This document shows positions 1-8,585 of a stretch of 64,000 bases of DNA, piece after piece. The stretch covers positions 62,001 through 126,000 of the forward strand of contig NZ_JBHULV010000023.1 of assembly GCF_042684645.1 (NCBI RefSeq), in the 5' to 3' direction. A program made the position numbers and the translations under genes. Position 1 is the first letter of the stretch, and each line of letters starts with the position of its first letter. Source of the stretch: Pseudopedobacter alpinus. Its GTDB lineage: Bacteria; Bacteroidota; Bacteroidia; Sphingobacteriales; Sphingobacteriaceae. Under the pieces are notes generated by a model. It had not been told where the DNA came from and made no database searches. It saw only the letters and a list, made by a program, of their open reading frames with translations.

Positions 1-95
1 ATATTTGCTTTAAATGTTAATGGATTAGAAGCCAATTTGAGACCGAACTAATTTGAAGACGCTACAATTGTTTATCCTGCTATACAAAATTTAAC

Positions 96-103
96 TATAT
101 TTG
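96..103 (+). promoter_or_regulatory. Possible -7 promoter box
   Basis: The octamer TATATTTG matches the Bacteroidota -7 consensus TAnnTTTG and lies 18 bases before the ATG at 122. The nearest upstream TTG, at 68-70, is about 25 bases away, longer than usual, so only the -7 element is convincing. The same TATTTGCTT-type string also occurs at the very start of the window. Confidence 0.35.
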
Positions 104-121
104 CTTAATAGACTAAGCAAA

Positions 122-1318
122 ATGGAACATCTATTTGAAAAATACCAACAAAAATTACGATTAACTCAGATTGATTTTGTGCGTTCTGCAATGGAAGAAA
201 TTAATTGGGAGGCTAGGTTAATAGGTATAAAAGGCGCAAGAGGAATAGGGAAAACCACTCTTTTATTGCAATACATTAAGTTGAATTTAAATGATTCTTT
301 AACGGAAACTTTATATGTAAGTTTAGATACGCTATGGTTTAATACCCATTCTCTTGTAGATTTAGCCACAGATTTTGTAAAAAAAGGGGGGAAATATCTT
401 TTTTTAGATGAGGTTCATAAATATGCAGGCTGGGCGCAAGAAATCAAGAATATTTATGATGATCAACCTAATTTGAAAATTGTTTTTACTGGTTCTTCCT
501 TGCTAGAAATACTGAATGCAAGAGCAGATTTGAGTAGAAGAGCAGTGGTCTATCACATGCAGGGATTTTCTTTTAGAGAGTATATAGGTTTGGAAACTGG
601 AATTGTTTTTAAAAAGCTTTCATTAAATCAATTATTAGAAAATCATTTAAAAGAAGCAAGTTTGATTAATGAAGTAATTAAACCCTTTCAATATTTTGAT
701 CGGTATTTAAGTCAAGGTTATTATCCATTTTATAAAGAACAACCAGAACTATATCAGAGTCGTTTAGAACAAGTGATTAATATGATTTTAGAAATTGAAT
801 TACCATTATTGAGAGGTGTAGAATTATCATACATTAGAAAAGTAAAACAATTATTGGTGATTATTTCAGAATCAGTACCTTTTATCCCTAATGTGAGCAA
901 ATTAAGTGAAAAAATAGGACTCAATAGAGCTACTTTATTATCGTATTTGCATTATTTAGATGAAATAGGCTTAACTAAAAATTTATTTAAGGAGGCGTAT
1001 GGAATCAGCAGATTACAAAAACCTAGTAAGATTTACCTAGAGAACACCAATCTCATTTTCACATTAAGTAAAGAAAATGCCAATGTTGGAAATATTAGAG
1101 AAACCTTTTTTGCTAATCAGCTTGCTTATCATCATCAATTGACCTATACAGAAAATGGAGATTTCTTAATTAATGATAAATACCTTTTTGAAATTGTCGG
1201 AAAAAACAAAAATAATCAACAAATAAAAGATTTGTCCAATGCCTATATTGCTGCAGACGATATAGAATATGGTTTTGGTCATAAAATCCCTTTATGGCTT
1301 TTTGGATTTCTTTATTGA
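122..1318 (+). CDS. AAA_14-family ATPase
   Basis: This is a P-loop ATPase of the AAA_14 type common in Bacteroidota accessory regions. A Walker A motif GARGIGKTT lies near residues 38-46 and a Walker B YLFLDEVH near 90-97, followed by a sensor-like FTGSS. The C-terminal part (FEIVGKNKNNQQIKD, then IPLWLFGF) matches the usual end of this roughly 400-residue family, so the gene appears full length. An upstream in-frame TTG at 101 could extend it by seven residues, but the ATG at 122 is preferred. The family often has a DUF4143-like C-terminal domain; the substrate is unknown. No neighbour suggests a pathway. It stands alone, followed by a repeat array. Confidence 0.82.
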   Translation: MEHLFEKYQQKLRLTQIDFVRSAMEEINWEARLIGIKGARGIGKTTLLLQYIKLNLNDSLTETLYVSLDTLWFNTHSLVDLATDFVKKGGKYLFLDEVHKYAGWAQEIKNIYDDQPNLKIVFTGSSLLEILNARADLSRRAVVYHMQGFSFREYIGLETGIVFKKLSLNQLLENHLKEASLINEVIKPFQYFDRYLSQGYYPFYKEQPELYQSRLEQVINMILEIELPLLRGVELSYIRKVKQLLVIISESVPFIPNVSKLSEKIGLNRATLLSYLHYLDEIGLTKNLFKEAYGISRLQKPSKIYLENTNLIFTLSKENANVGNIRETFFANQLAYHHQLTYTENGDFLINDKYLFEIVGKNKNNQQIKDLSNAYIAADDIEYGFGHKIPLWLFGFLY

Positions 1319-1362
1319 TGCAATTTTTTACGATTTAGAGACGATGATCATGCTTTGTCGGT

Positions 1363-2215
1363 TGTCCTGCTGAGCGGAGTCGAAGCATAAAGCCCATCGC
1401 ACCCCTTCGACTCCGCTACCATTAACGTTTTTTATGATCACCTATTAATTAGGCTGCTAAAAGCAGAGCCGTTTTGTCCTGCTGAGTAGAGTCGAAGCAT
1501 AAAGCCCACCGCTCCCCTTCGACTCCGTTCAGGGTGACGTCCACTTGTAATGGTGGTAAATTATGAGNNNNNNNNNNNNNNNNNNNNNNNNNNNNNNNNN
1601 NNNNNNNNNNNNNNNNNNNNNNNNNNNNNNNNNNNNNNNNNNNNNNNNNNNNNNNNNNNNNNNNNNNNNNNNTTTTATAATCACCTATTAATTAGGTTGC
1701 TAAAAGCAGAGCCGTTTTGTCCTGCTGAGCGGAGTCGAAGCATAAAGCCCATCGCACCCCTTCGACTCCGTTCAGGGTGACATCCACTTGTAATGGTGGT
1801 AAATTATGAGTTTCAACTCCATTTCATACTGATTTGTATGAATTATATTAGACCTCGATATGACTATCACTCCGTTAACATTGGTGTTTTTCATGACTAT
1901 CTATTAATTAAATTATTAAACCCAGATCCGTTTGTCCTGCTGAGCGGAGTCGAAGCATTAAGCCCATCGCACCCCTTCGACTCCGTTCAGGGTGACATCC
2001 ACTTGTAATGGTGGTAAATTATGAGTTTCAACTCCATTTCATACTGATTTGTATGAATTATATTAGACCTCGATATGACTATCGACTCCGTTAACATTGG
2101 TGTTTTTCATGACTATATATTAATTAAATTATTAAACCCAGATCCGTTTGTCCTGCTGAGCAGAGTCGAAGCATAAGGTCCCTTCGCTCCCCTTCGACTC
2201 CGTTCAGGGTGACAT
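1363..2215. repeat. Tandem array of ~215-bp hairpin-bearing repeats
   Basis: About five copies of one unit lie head to tail. Each unit contains GTCCTGCTGAGCGGAGTCG, then a short spacer, then CCCCTTCGACTCCG, which together form an inverted repeat. In copy 1 the arms are 1373-1385 and 1405-1417, 13 bp and perfect. Two complete units (anchored on CCACTTGTAATGG at 1784 and 1999) give a period of 215 bp; the anchor at 1541 is 243 bp upstream of the next, across an assembly gap. Copy 1 lacks the middle of the unit, with the break at a CGACTCCG string that also recurs inside full units, so deletion by short-homology recombination is likely. Short open frames here have no coding character. The region from 2216 to 2396 holds nothing else recognised. 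Confidence 0.9.
1568..1672. other. Assembly gap (105 Ns) inside repeat array
   Basis: A run of 105 undetermined bases falls inside the tandem array. The flanks continue the repeat unit on both sides, so the gap is most simply an unresolved number of repeat copies. The true array length is unknown. Confidence 0.98.
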
Positions 2216-2396
2216 CTTCACCGCTCAATGCGAGATTTCACACACTATTAAAGACTTTTTTTGAGTTATTTGTTAAACTGACTTTTCCAAATATTAGCCC
2301 TCTGCCATGTCTAGCGGAGGCGAGGCGTCATCTAACAAAAATTTACTTTTCAACAATCTTTAAATCTTGTTACCTTTATCAAATCAATAAAATAGT

Positions 2397-3887
2397 GTGA
2401 TAAACAAAGAGCAATTAATAGTTTTATTAAACGATTTAGAATCTGATAGGGTAGAACGTACCGTAACAATTAGTAATACTGATAAATTTTCTATTGCTGT
2501 TTGTGCTTTTGCAAATGATTTACCTCATCATCAAAAACCAGGCTATCTATTAATTGGTGTAAATGATGATGGAACGCTCTCTGGTTTAAAAGTTAGCGAT
2601 GAATTGCTTAAAAATTTAGGCGGTTTAAGGTCTGATGGTTTAATCCTTCCACAGCCACAAATCAACATTGCTCACTTTTCTTTTGAAGATGGAGAAGTTG
2701 CGGTTGTAGAAGTTTTACCTTCTATGTTTCCTCCTATAAGATACAAAGGAACAATTTGGGTTAGGATAGGACCAAGAAAAGCCACTGCGAATGAAGCGGA
2801 AGAACGAATGTTAATAGAGAAACGAATTTCTTCTGCAACAACCTTTGATTCTCGCCCCTGTTTAGAGGCTACCATTTCTGATTTAAACTTGAATGCTTTC
2901 CTTAATTATTATTTACCTAGGGCAATCTCGTATGATGATTTACAAAATGACACAAGAAGTGTTGAGGAAAAATTAGCTTCCTTACGCTTTTTTGATCTCA
3001 GATTTAATTGTCCTACCCATGCTGGTATATTAATGTTTGGGAAAAATCCCGAATACTTTATGTTTGGGGCATATATACAATATGTACAATTCAAAGGAAC
3101 TACACTTGCTGCCGAAATTAGCAATGAACATAAATTTTCAGGAAATTTATATGATTTACTTACCAAACTAGATACATTTATTGAAACTTCATTTATTAGA
3201 AAACAACCTATACCTATAAGCGCTTTACGAGAAGAAACAGCAAAAAATTATGCCGAATGGGCAATAAGAGAGCTGTTGATGAATGCCGTTATGCACCGAG
3301 ATTATGAAGCCCATACACCTATTCGTTTTTATGAATTCAATCATCAGATAGAATTAATGAATGCGGGGGGGCTTTACGGAAACGCCAGACCAGAGAATTT
3401 TCCTAATGTGAACGATTACAGAAACCCAATTATAGCGGAAGCTATGAAGGTGTTGGGGTATGTAAATAGGTTTAGTAGAGGGGTTACTAGAGTTAAAGAA
3501 GAGCTTATATTAAATGGAAATGGAACAGCTCATTTTAATTTTTCAAAAATCACTGTATTTGAGGTTATTATACCCATTTCTAGAAATTATTTAGCTTTCA
3601 CCGACCCAGTCACCGACCCAGTCACCGACCCAGTCACCGACCCAGTCACCGACCCAGTCACCGACCCAGTTATACAGCTCTTAAACCTATTAATTAAAGA
3701 AGAATTATCTTCTGGAGAAATGCGCTCTAGATTAGGAATTAAGCATCGTCAAACCTTTAGGGATAACTATATTCACCCCGCTTTAGAAAATGGTTTAATT
3801 ACACAAACTTTGCCTGATAAACCCAATAGCCGACTGCAAAAATATAAATTAACAGACCGGGGGAGAAAATATTTAAGTTTGAAATAA
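2397..3887 (+). CDS. AlbA_2/AAA_4-type ATP-binding regulator with TDPV repeat and winged helix
   Basis: The N-terminal part (roughly residues 10-140, with GYLLIGVNDDG and TIWVRIGPRK) matches the Schlafen-like AlbA_2 domain. The middle (about 270-400, with ELLMNAVMHRDY and IELMNAGGLYG) matches the GHKL-like ATP-binding domain of the 'putative transcriptional regulator / divergent AAA_4' family. The C-terminus (about 430-496, with RQTFRDNYIHPAL and PNSRLQKYKLT) is a winged helix. A stop at 2388 leaves GTG at 2397 as the first usable start. A six-fold TDPV repeat (residues 402-425) forms the linker before the winged helix. Homologues often occur in defence or mobile contexts, but no partner is visible here. 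Confidence 0.85.
   Translation: MINKEQLIVLLNDLESDRVERTVTISNTDKFSIAVCAFANDLPHHQKPGYLLIGVNDDGTLSGLKVSDELLKNLGGLRSDGLILPQPQINIAHFSFEDGEVAVVEVLPSMFPPIRYKGTIWVRIGPRKATANEAEERMLIEKRISSATTFDSRPCLEATISDLNLNAFLNYYLPRAISYDDLQNDTRSVEEKLASLRFFDLRFNCPTHAGILMFGKNPEYFMFGAYIQYVQFKGTTLAAEISNEHKFSGNLYDLLTKLDTFIETSFIRKQPIPISALREETAKNYAEWAIRELLMNAVMHRDYEAHTPIRFYEFNHQIELMNAGGLYGNARPENFPNVNDYRNPIIAEAMKVLGYVNRFSRGVTRVKEELILNGNGTAHFNFSKITVFEVIIPISRNYLAFTDPVTDPVTDPVTDPVTDPVTDPVIQLLNLLIKEELSSGEMRSRLGIKHRQTFRDNYIHPALENGLITQTLPDKPNSRLQKYKLTDRGRKYLSLK
3600..3671 (+). repeat. 12-bp microsatellite, six copies, encoding (TDPV)6
   Basis: Six tandem copies of ACCGACCCAGTC lie in frame inside the regulator gene, the last ending GTT. 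The 12-bp unit keeps the reading frame whatever the copy number, so slippage would change linker length rather than switch the gene off. Confidence 0.97.
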
Positions 3888-3974
3888 TTTAAATAGGTTC
3901 GTAAAATGTGTACCTTCTTAAAGTTAATGGTATTAAAAATTCTTATAAGTTCTATCTAACATAAATTCAATTCT

Positions 3975-4964
3975 ATGGTTTTAATTTTCTCTATATCTAT
4001 ACTCCTATTCTTATTTTTAGAGATTCTCTATTTCAAAATTGCAAACCATTTCAACATCATTGATAAACCAAATCAGAGAAGCTCTCATACTCAAATTACA
4101 TTAAGAGGTGGAGCCATCATTTTTCCAATTGCGCTAATCATAGGCATCCTTTTTTTTCAACCCAATCAATATTATTTAGCGATTGCTGTTTTTGCCATAG
4201 CAACGATTAGCTTTTTGGACGATATCATTACATTGAATAATAAGTTGAGGATAGGAGTTCATTTATTATCCGTGTTGCTTATATTATTTCAAGTTTTTAT
4301 CAATCAAGAAATACCAATTTTATCCTTATTCAATCTTGTTTCCTGTCTCTTAATTCTTGTCTCTATAGTTCTCATCATCGGGATCATCAACGCTTATAAT
4401 TTTATGGACGGCATTAATGGAATTACCGTACTTTATTCTATAGTGAGTTTAATTAGTATTTGGATGGTTCAAATAAGTTTAGGCTTCAATTTACTGCAAA
4501 ATGAAATATGGATAGTTTTATTAGCGGCACTTATAGTATTCGGCTTTTTTAACCTTCGTAAAAAAGCGAAAACATTTGCAGGCGACGTTGGTAGTATAAG
4601 TATAGCCTTAATTATCTGTTACTTAATAATCATGCTAATGGTTAAAACAAATGATTTAAAATGGCTTCTATTATTGGGTGTTTATGGCCTAGATGCAGTA
4701 GCTACTATTTTTTGCCGGATAATTAGAAAAGAAAATATATTTGATGCTCATCGTTCCCACTTTTACCAATATTTAGCAAATGATCTAAAAATTAATCATG
4801 TTTTAATTGCTAGTGGATATGCAATTACACAAGCAGTTTTAAATCTGATGATTATATTTTATTCCGATGCTTGGAGTTATACTTCGTTCTTATTGATCAT
4901 CATCGTTTATATCATTACTCGCCTAAATTTTGAAGGGAAAAATCGTTTATTTAAATCATACTGA
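3975..4964 (+). CDS. WecA/TagO-like undecaprenyl-phosphate sugar-1-phosphate transferase
   Basis: This polytopic membrane protein of glycosyltransferase family 4 (MraY/WecA/TagO) would load the first sugar phosphate onto undecaprenyl phosphate for a surface polysaccharide. It has the family signposts in order: SSHTQITLRGG near residues 36-46, FLDD with paired Asp at 82-83, NAYNFMDGING near 139-149, FAGDVGS with Asp about 204, and a cytoplasmic DAHRSHFYQ stretch near 258, where the family has its His-rich motif. About ten hydrophobic helices are visible. The length of 329 residues is normal. It lies 84 bp before the capD-like gene on the same strand. The sugar used (GlcNAc, FucNAc or similar) cannot be read from sequence. 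Confidence 0.88.
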   Translation: MVLIFSISILLFLFLEILYFKIANHFNIIDKPNQRSSHTQITLRGGAIIFPIALIIGILFFQPNQYYLAIAVFAIATISFLDDIITLNNKLRIGVHLLSVLLILFQVFINQEIPILSLFNLVSCLLILVSIVLIIGIINAYNFMDGINGITVLYSIVSLISIWMVQISLGFNLLQNEIWIVLLAALIVFGFFNLRKKAKTFAGDVGSISIALIICYLIIMLMVKTNDLKWLLLLGVYGLDAVATIFCRIIRKENIFDAHRSHFYQYLANDLKINHVLIASGYAITQAVLNLMIIFYSDAWSYTSFLLIIIVYIITRLNFEGKNRLFKSY

Positions 4965-4987
4965 TTTTTAAAGGCCAATCAAAACAG

Positions 4988-5039
4988 ATTTGTTACATAC
5001 AAACAAAACTATATGTTATATTTGTGGATTGTAACAAAT
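4988..5039 (+). promoter_or_regulatory. Promoter framed by a 10-bp perfect inverted repeat
   Basis: TATATTTG at 5017-5024 matches the Bacteroidota -7 box and TTTG at 4989-4992 could be the -33 element, about 24 bases upstream. The left arm ATTTGTTACA (4988-4997) and right arm TGTAACAAAT (5030-5039) are perfect inverted copies 32 bases apart. The left arm overlaps the -33 element and the right arm covers the expected start site, so a bound dimer could occlude the promoter. The gene start is at 5049. Confidence 0.55.
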
Positions 5040-5048
5040 TAGACTCCT

Positions 5049-6971
5049 ATGTTTAAAAAAATAAACATTGTACCCAGATGGTTAATTTTTTGTATTGATT
5101 TAATTTTCTGTGGTTTTGCACTACTACTATCCTATCTTTTAAGGTATAATTTTGAAGCTTCTGCTATTGATTTTAATGAATTAAGTAGAAATACACTAAT
5201 TTTCATGGGTATTAATTGCATTGTTTTTTTTAATGTAAAAACTTATGCAGGTATTGTTAGATACACCAGTGCACAAGATTCATTTCGTATTTTATTCAGC
5301 ATTTCTGTAAGTAATGCTTTCTTTATTCTAGCAAACCTTTTTCTTTTATCTTTTGATAAGCCACAAATTATCCCAAATGTGGTGGTTATTATTACTGGCT
5401 TATCCAGCTTCGTTTTACTCATCACGTACAGGGTATTGGTAAAATATTTCTTTATGTATATCAAAAACATGAAGCTAGATAAACGCAGAGTGATTATATA
5501 CGGCGTGGGCGAAACTGGAGTAGCAATTAAAAGAACTTTAGATTCAGATCCAAGTGTGAATATGAGTGTGGTTGCTTTTGTGGATGATGATGTAAGGAAA
5601 AAAGGAAAAGTTGTAGATAGCGTTAAAATTTTTCATACAGATGAACTACAGCGTATCATTGAAATAGAAAATATTGATGACTTGATATTTAGTTCGCAAA
5701 ACTTAACTAGCGCTAGAAAAAATAGAGCTGTTGATATTTGTTTGGATAATAATGTTAAAGTTTTAAATGTACCCCCATTAAATACTTGGGTAAATGGTAC
5801 GTTTAGTCCTACCCAAATAAAAACCCTTAAAATTGAGGATTTATTAGAAAGGAAAACGATAGTAATTGAAGAAGATGTTTTAGAGCAACAAATTAAAGGT
5901 AAAAGAGTTTTAGTTACAGGAGCTGCGGGTTCTATTGGTAGTGAAATTGTTAGACAATTGATTAAGTTTAAACCCCAATTAATTGTTTTAAATGATATGG
6001 CTGAAAGCGCATTACACGAACTACAGTTAGAGCTACAAGATAATAATATTTCTCAAAATTTTATTGCTTTTATTGGCGATGTTAGGAACAGAACAAGGAT
6101 GGAGTTTATGTTTGAAACATTTAAACCTCATTATGTATATCATGCCGCAGCTTACAAGCATGTTCCTATGATGGAAAACAATCCATCAGAAGCCATTTGC
6201 ACAAATGTTGGGGGCACTAAATTAATAGCCGATTTATCTGTTAAATATAAAGTAGATAAATTTGTTATGGTATCTACTGATAAAGCGGTAAACCCTACTA
6301 ATGTGATGGGTGCATCAAAAAGAATTGCCGAAATTTATGTACAGTCTTTCTATAATTATATTGAAAAACAAAATGTTTTGGCAAAAAACGGAGCCGTTAT
6401 TAAAACCAAATTTATAACCACCAGATTTGGTAATGTATTAGGTTCTAACGGATCGGTAATTCCTAGATTTAAAGAACAAATTCAAAAAGGTGGCCCAATC
6501 ACCGTAACGCATCCAGATATTACAAGGTACTTTATGACTATCCCAGAAGCTTGCCGCTTAGTATTAGAAGCTGGTTCTATGGGTAATGGCGGCGAGATTT
6601 ATATTTTTGACATGGGGCAATCAGTTAAAATTGTTGAATTGGCAAAAAAGATGATTCGTTTATCGGGCTTAATCCCAAATCAGGATATTAAAATTGAATT
6701 TACTGGTCTAAGACCAGGTGAAAAGCTCTACGAAGAACTATTAAATGATTTAGAAAACAACCTCCCAACTCACCACGAAAAAATTATGGTAGCCAAAGTA
6801 ATGGTATATGATTATGAGGATGTTAAACGTAAAGTGGACACCTTAATTGATACGGCTTGTTATTACAATGATAAAGAAGTTGTAAGGCAAATGAAGGCAA
6901 TAGTACCTGAATATAAAAGTAATAATTCTATTTACGAAGAATTAGATAAGCAAGAGCCATTAGCAGTATAA
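5049..6971 (+). CDS. Membrane-anchored CapD/WbpM/PglF-like UDP-sugar 4,6-dehydratase
   Basis: The first ~140 residues hold about four transmembrane helices. A first nucleotide-binding-like region follows (YGVGETG, near 150), then a short-chain dehydrogenase domain with VTGAAGSIGSE near residues 286-296, YKHVPMME near 370 and STDKAVNPTNVMGASKR near 410-425. The catalytic Tyr of ordinary SDRs is Met here (VMGASK), as is known for the long PglF/WbpM dehydratases, so this is not a defect. It would convert UDP-GlcNAc to the 4-keto-6-deoxy sugar that starts synthesis of bacillosamine, FucNAc or QuiNAc-type sugars. The length of 640 is typical. The downstream Wzi-like gene begins one base after its stop. 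Confidence 0.92.
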   Translation: MFKKINIVPRWLIFCIDLIFCGFALLLSYLLRYNFEASAIDFNELSRNTLIFMGINCIVFFNVKTYAGIVRYTSAQDSFRILFSISVSNAFFILANLFLLSFDKPQIIPNVVVIITGLSSFVLLITYRVLVKYFFMYIKNMKLDKRRVIIYGVGETGVAIKRTLDSDPSVNMSVVAFVDDDVRKKGKVVDSVKIFHTDELQRIIEIENIDDLIFSSQNLTSARKNRAVDICLDNNVKVLNVPPLNTWVNGTFSPTQIKTLKIEDLLERKTIVIEEDVLEQQIKGKRVLVTGAAGSIGSEIVRQLIKFKPQLIVLNDMAESALHELQLELQDNNISQNFIAFIGDVRNRTRMEFMFETFKPHYVYHAAAYKHVPMMENNPSEAICTNVGGTKLIADLSVKYKVDKFVMVSTDKAVNPTNVMGASKRIAEIYVQSFYNYIEKQNVLAKNGAVIKTKFITTRFGNVLGSNGSVIPRFKEQIQKGGPITVTHPDITRYFMTIPEACRLVLEAGSMGNGGEIYIFDMGQSVKIVELAKKMIRLSGLIPNQDIKIEFTGLRPGEKLYEELLNDLENNLPTHHEKIMVAKVMVYDYEDVKRKVDTLIDTACYYNDKEVVRQMKAIVPEYKSNNSIYEELDKQEPLAV

Positions 6972-6972
6972 A

Positions 6973-8577
6973 ATGAAGAGATACCTACTTTTAACCATAA
7001 GTTTTTTTATGGTATATCATGCTAAAGCGCAAACTCCTAATCAATATCAGCCATTTTCATACGATTTTTATCAGAAGCTAAATTCAAAAGTTTACGATAA
7101 AAACACAAGCTTTCATAGCGCTATAAAACCTTATTTTGCGGACCACGAAGTTTTAAAAACCACAATTGATTCTTTTAATAACTATGGATTAGATACATTA
7201 AAAAGAAGCTGGGTACATCGTAAGGCGTTAAAAGAACATTTAATTCAAGTCCAAAAATCAGAATTTACCTTTTATGCCGATTACCTTCCTGATTTAGTGT
7301 TAGGCTATGATCAAGAATCTGGCAATAATATTTGGTTAAACACTAGAGGCTTTCAGGCTGGTTTAACAGTGGGCAATAAATTTTCTTTTTACACTAGTGG
7401 TTACGAAAATCAAGGTGTTTTCCCTAAATACATTACCAATTTTATCGACGATAATAAGGTTATACCAGGCCAAGTTGGCGGTAAATTAGGGAATTTAGAA
7501 AAAGACTGGGCTTACTCAACAGCCCTTTTGTCCTACACTCCTAATAAATACCTAAATTTCACATTAGCATACGATAAAAACTTTATTGGAGATGGATACC
7601 GATCGATGTTATTATCTGATGTGTCGGCAAATTATTCATTCTTTAAGGTTAAAGCAAGTTTAGGAGCCGTACAATACCAAACTGTTTTTGCTTATATGTT
7701 AGACCCTGGTGCGCCAAGATTAACAACAGATAGAAGGTTGGGAGATAGAGGGAAATGGGGCGCATTTCATTATTTAGATTGGAATGTGAATCATAGGTTA
7801 TCACTAGGTTTTTTCCAAGCAATAACATGGTCTGATGCTGAAGTGGAAGGAAAGCGTGGATTTGACTTTAATTTCGTACATCCATTTGTTTTTTTAAGAC
7901 CCATTGAGAGTGCTAACTCTACCTCTCCAGATAAAATGAGATTAGGATTAAACGCTAAGTATGAAGTTTTAAAACACACAACTTTATATGGCCAGTTTAT
8001 GATTGATGAATTTACTGCTAAAGAATTTTTTGCAGGTAATGGCTACTGGGCAAATAAATGGGCTTTACAATTAGGATTTAGAGGCGCTCAACTGTTTGGT
8101 ATAAAGAATTTAAACTACTTAGGTGAATTTAACACCGCCCGTCCTTACACCTATGCCCATTTTGATAGGGTATCAAATTATGCACAATACAACCAACCAC
8201 TTGCACATCCATTTGGCGCAAATTTTAGAGAGTTTTTAGGTCTCTTAAACTATAATTATAAAAGGTTTGATTTTAGTGGACAATTATTGTATGCTCACTA
8301 TGGATTAGACCCTACTGGAGAAAATTTTGGAAAGAATATTTTCTTGTCTTATAATAGTAGATCTTTAGATTATAATAGTAAAGTTGGTAATGGTATTAAA
8401 ACCGATTTATATTTTGCAAAGTCAAAAATTTCTTATTTGATTAATCCTAAATACAATTTAAGGTTAGAGGCAAGTGCCATTTTGCGTAATGAAAAGAACA
8501 TCAAAATGAATTCTAAAACCAATATCATTATGTTTGGATTAAGAAGTTCGTTCAGGAATTTTTATGATGATTTTTAG
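6973..8577 (+). CDS. Capsule assembly Wzi-family / RemB-like outer-membrane protein
   Basis: A signal peptide ends at HAKAQ (about residue 19), followed by a long protein rich in alternating hydrophobic beta-strands and ending in an aromatic residue (YDDF), as expected of an outer-membrane barrel. Features such as DKNFIGDGYRSMLLSD, TGYxN-like strands and GEFNTARPYTYAHFDR are typical of Bacteroidota Wzi-family proteins, whose Flavobacterium relative RemB is linked to gliding. In Gram-negative capsule systems Wzi anchors polysaccharide at the cell surface. One base separates it from the capD-like gene and 8 bases from the glycosyltransferase, so the three are probably one transcript. Family membership is fairly sure; capsule versus gliding role is inference. 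Confidence 0.8.
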   Translation: MKRYLLLTISFFMVYHAKAQTPNQYQPFSYDFYQKLNSKVYDKNTSFHSAIKPYFADHEVLKTTIDSFNNYGLDTLKRSWVHRKALKEHLIQVQKSEFTFYADYLPDLVLGYDQESGNNIWLNTRGFQAGLTVGNKFSFYTSGYENQGVFPKYITNFIDDNKVIPGQVGGKLGNLEKDWAYSTALLSYTPNKYLNFTLAYDKNFIGDGYRSMLLSDVSANYSFFKVKASLGAVQYQTVFAYMLDPGAPRLTTDRRLGDRGKWGAFHYLDWNVNHRLSLGFFQAITWSDAEVEGKRGFDFNFVHPFVFLRPIESANSTSPDKMRLGLNAKYEVLKHTTLYGQFMIDEFTAKEFFAGNGYWANKWALQLGFRGAQLFGIKNLNYLGEFNTARPYTYAHFDRVSNYAQYNQPLAHPFGANFREFLGLLNYNYKRFDFSGQLLYAHYGLDPTGENFGKNIFLSYNSRSLDYNSKVGNGIKTDLYFAKSKISYLINPKYNLRLEASAILRNEKNIKMNSKTNIIMFGLRSSFRNFYDDF

Positions 8578-8585
8578 TTGTTACC

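Noticed and set aside
1363..2215. CRISPR array
   Set aside because: Regular repeats are present, but the period is about 215 bp with conserved 'spacers', and there are no cas genes.
1550..2400. Short open frames within the repeat array (three, 63-76 codons)
   Set aside because: They consist of repeat unit sequence, one includes the undetermined bases, and none has family features.
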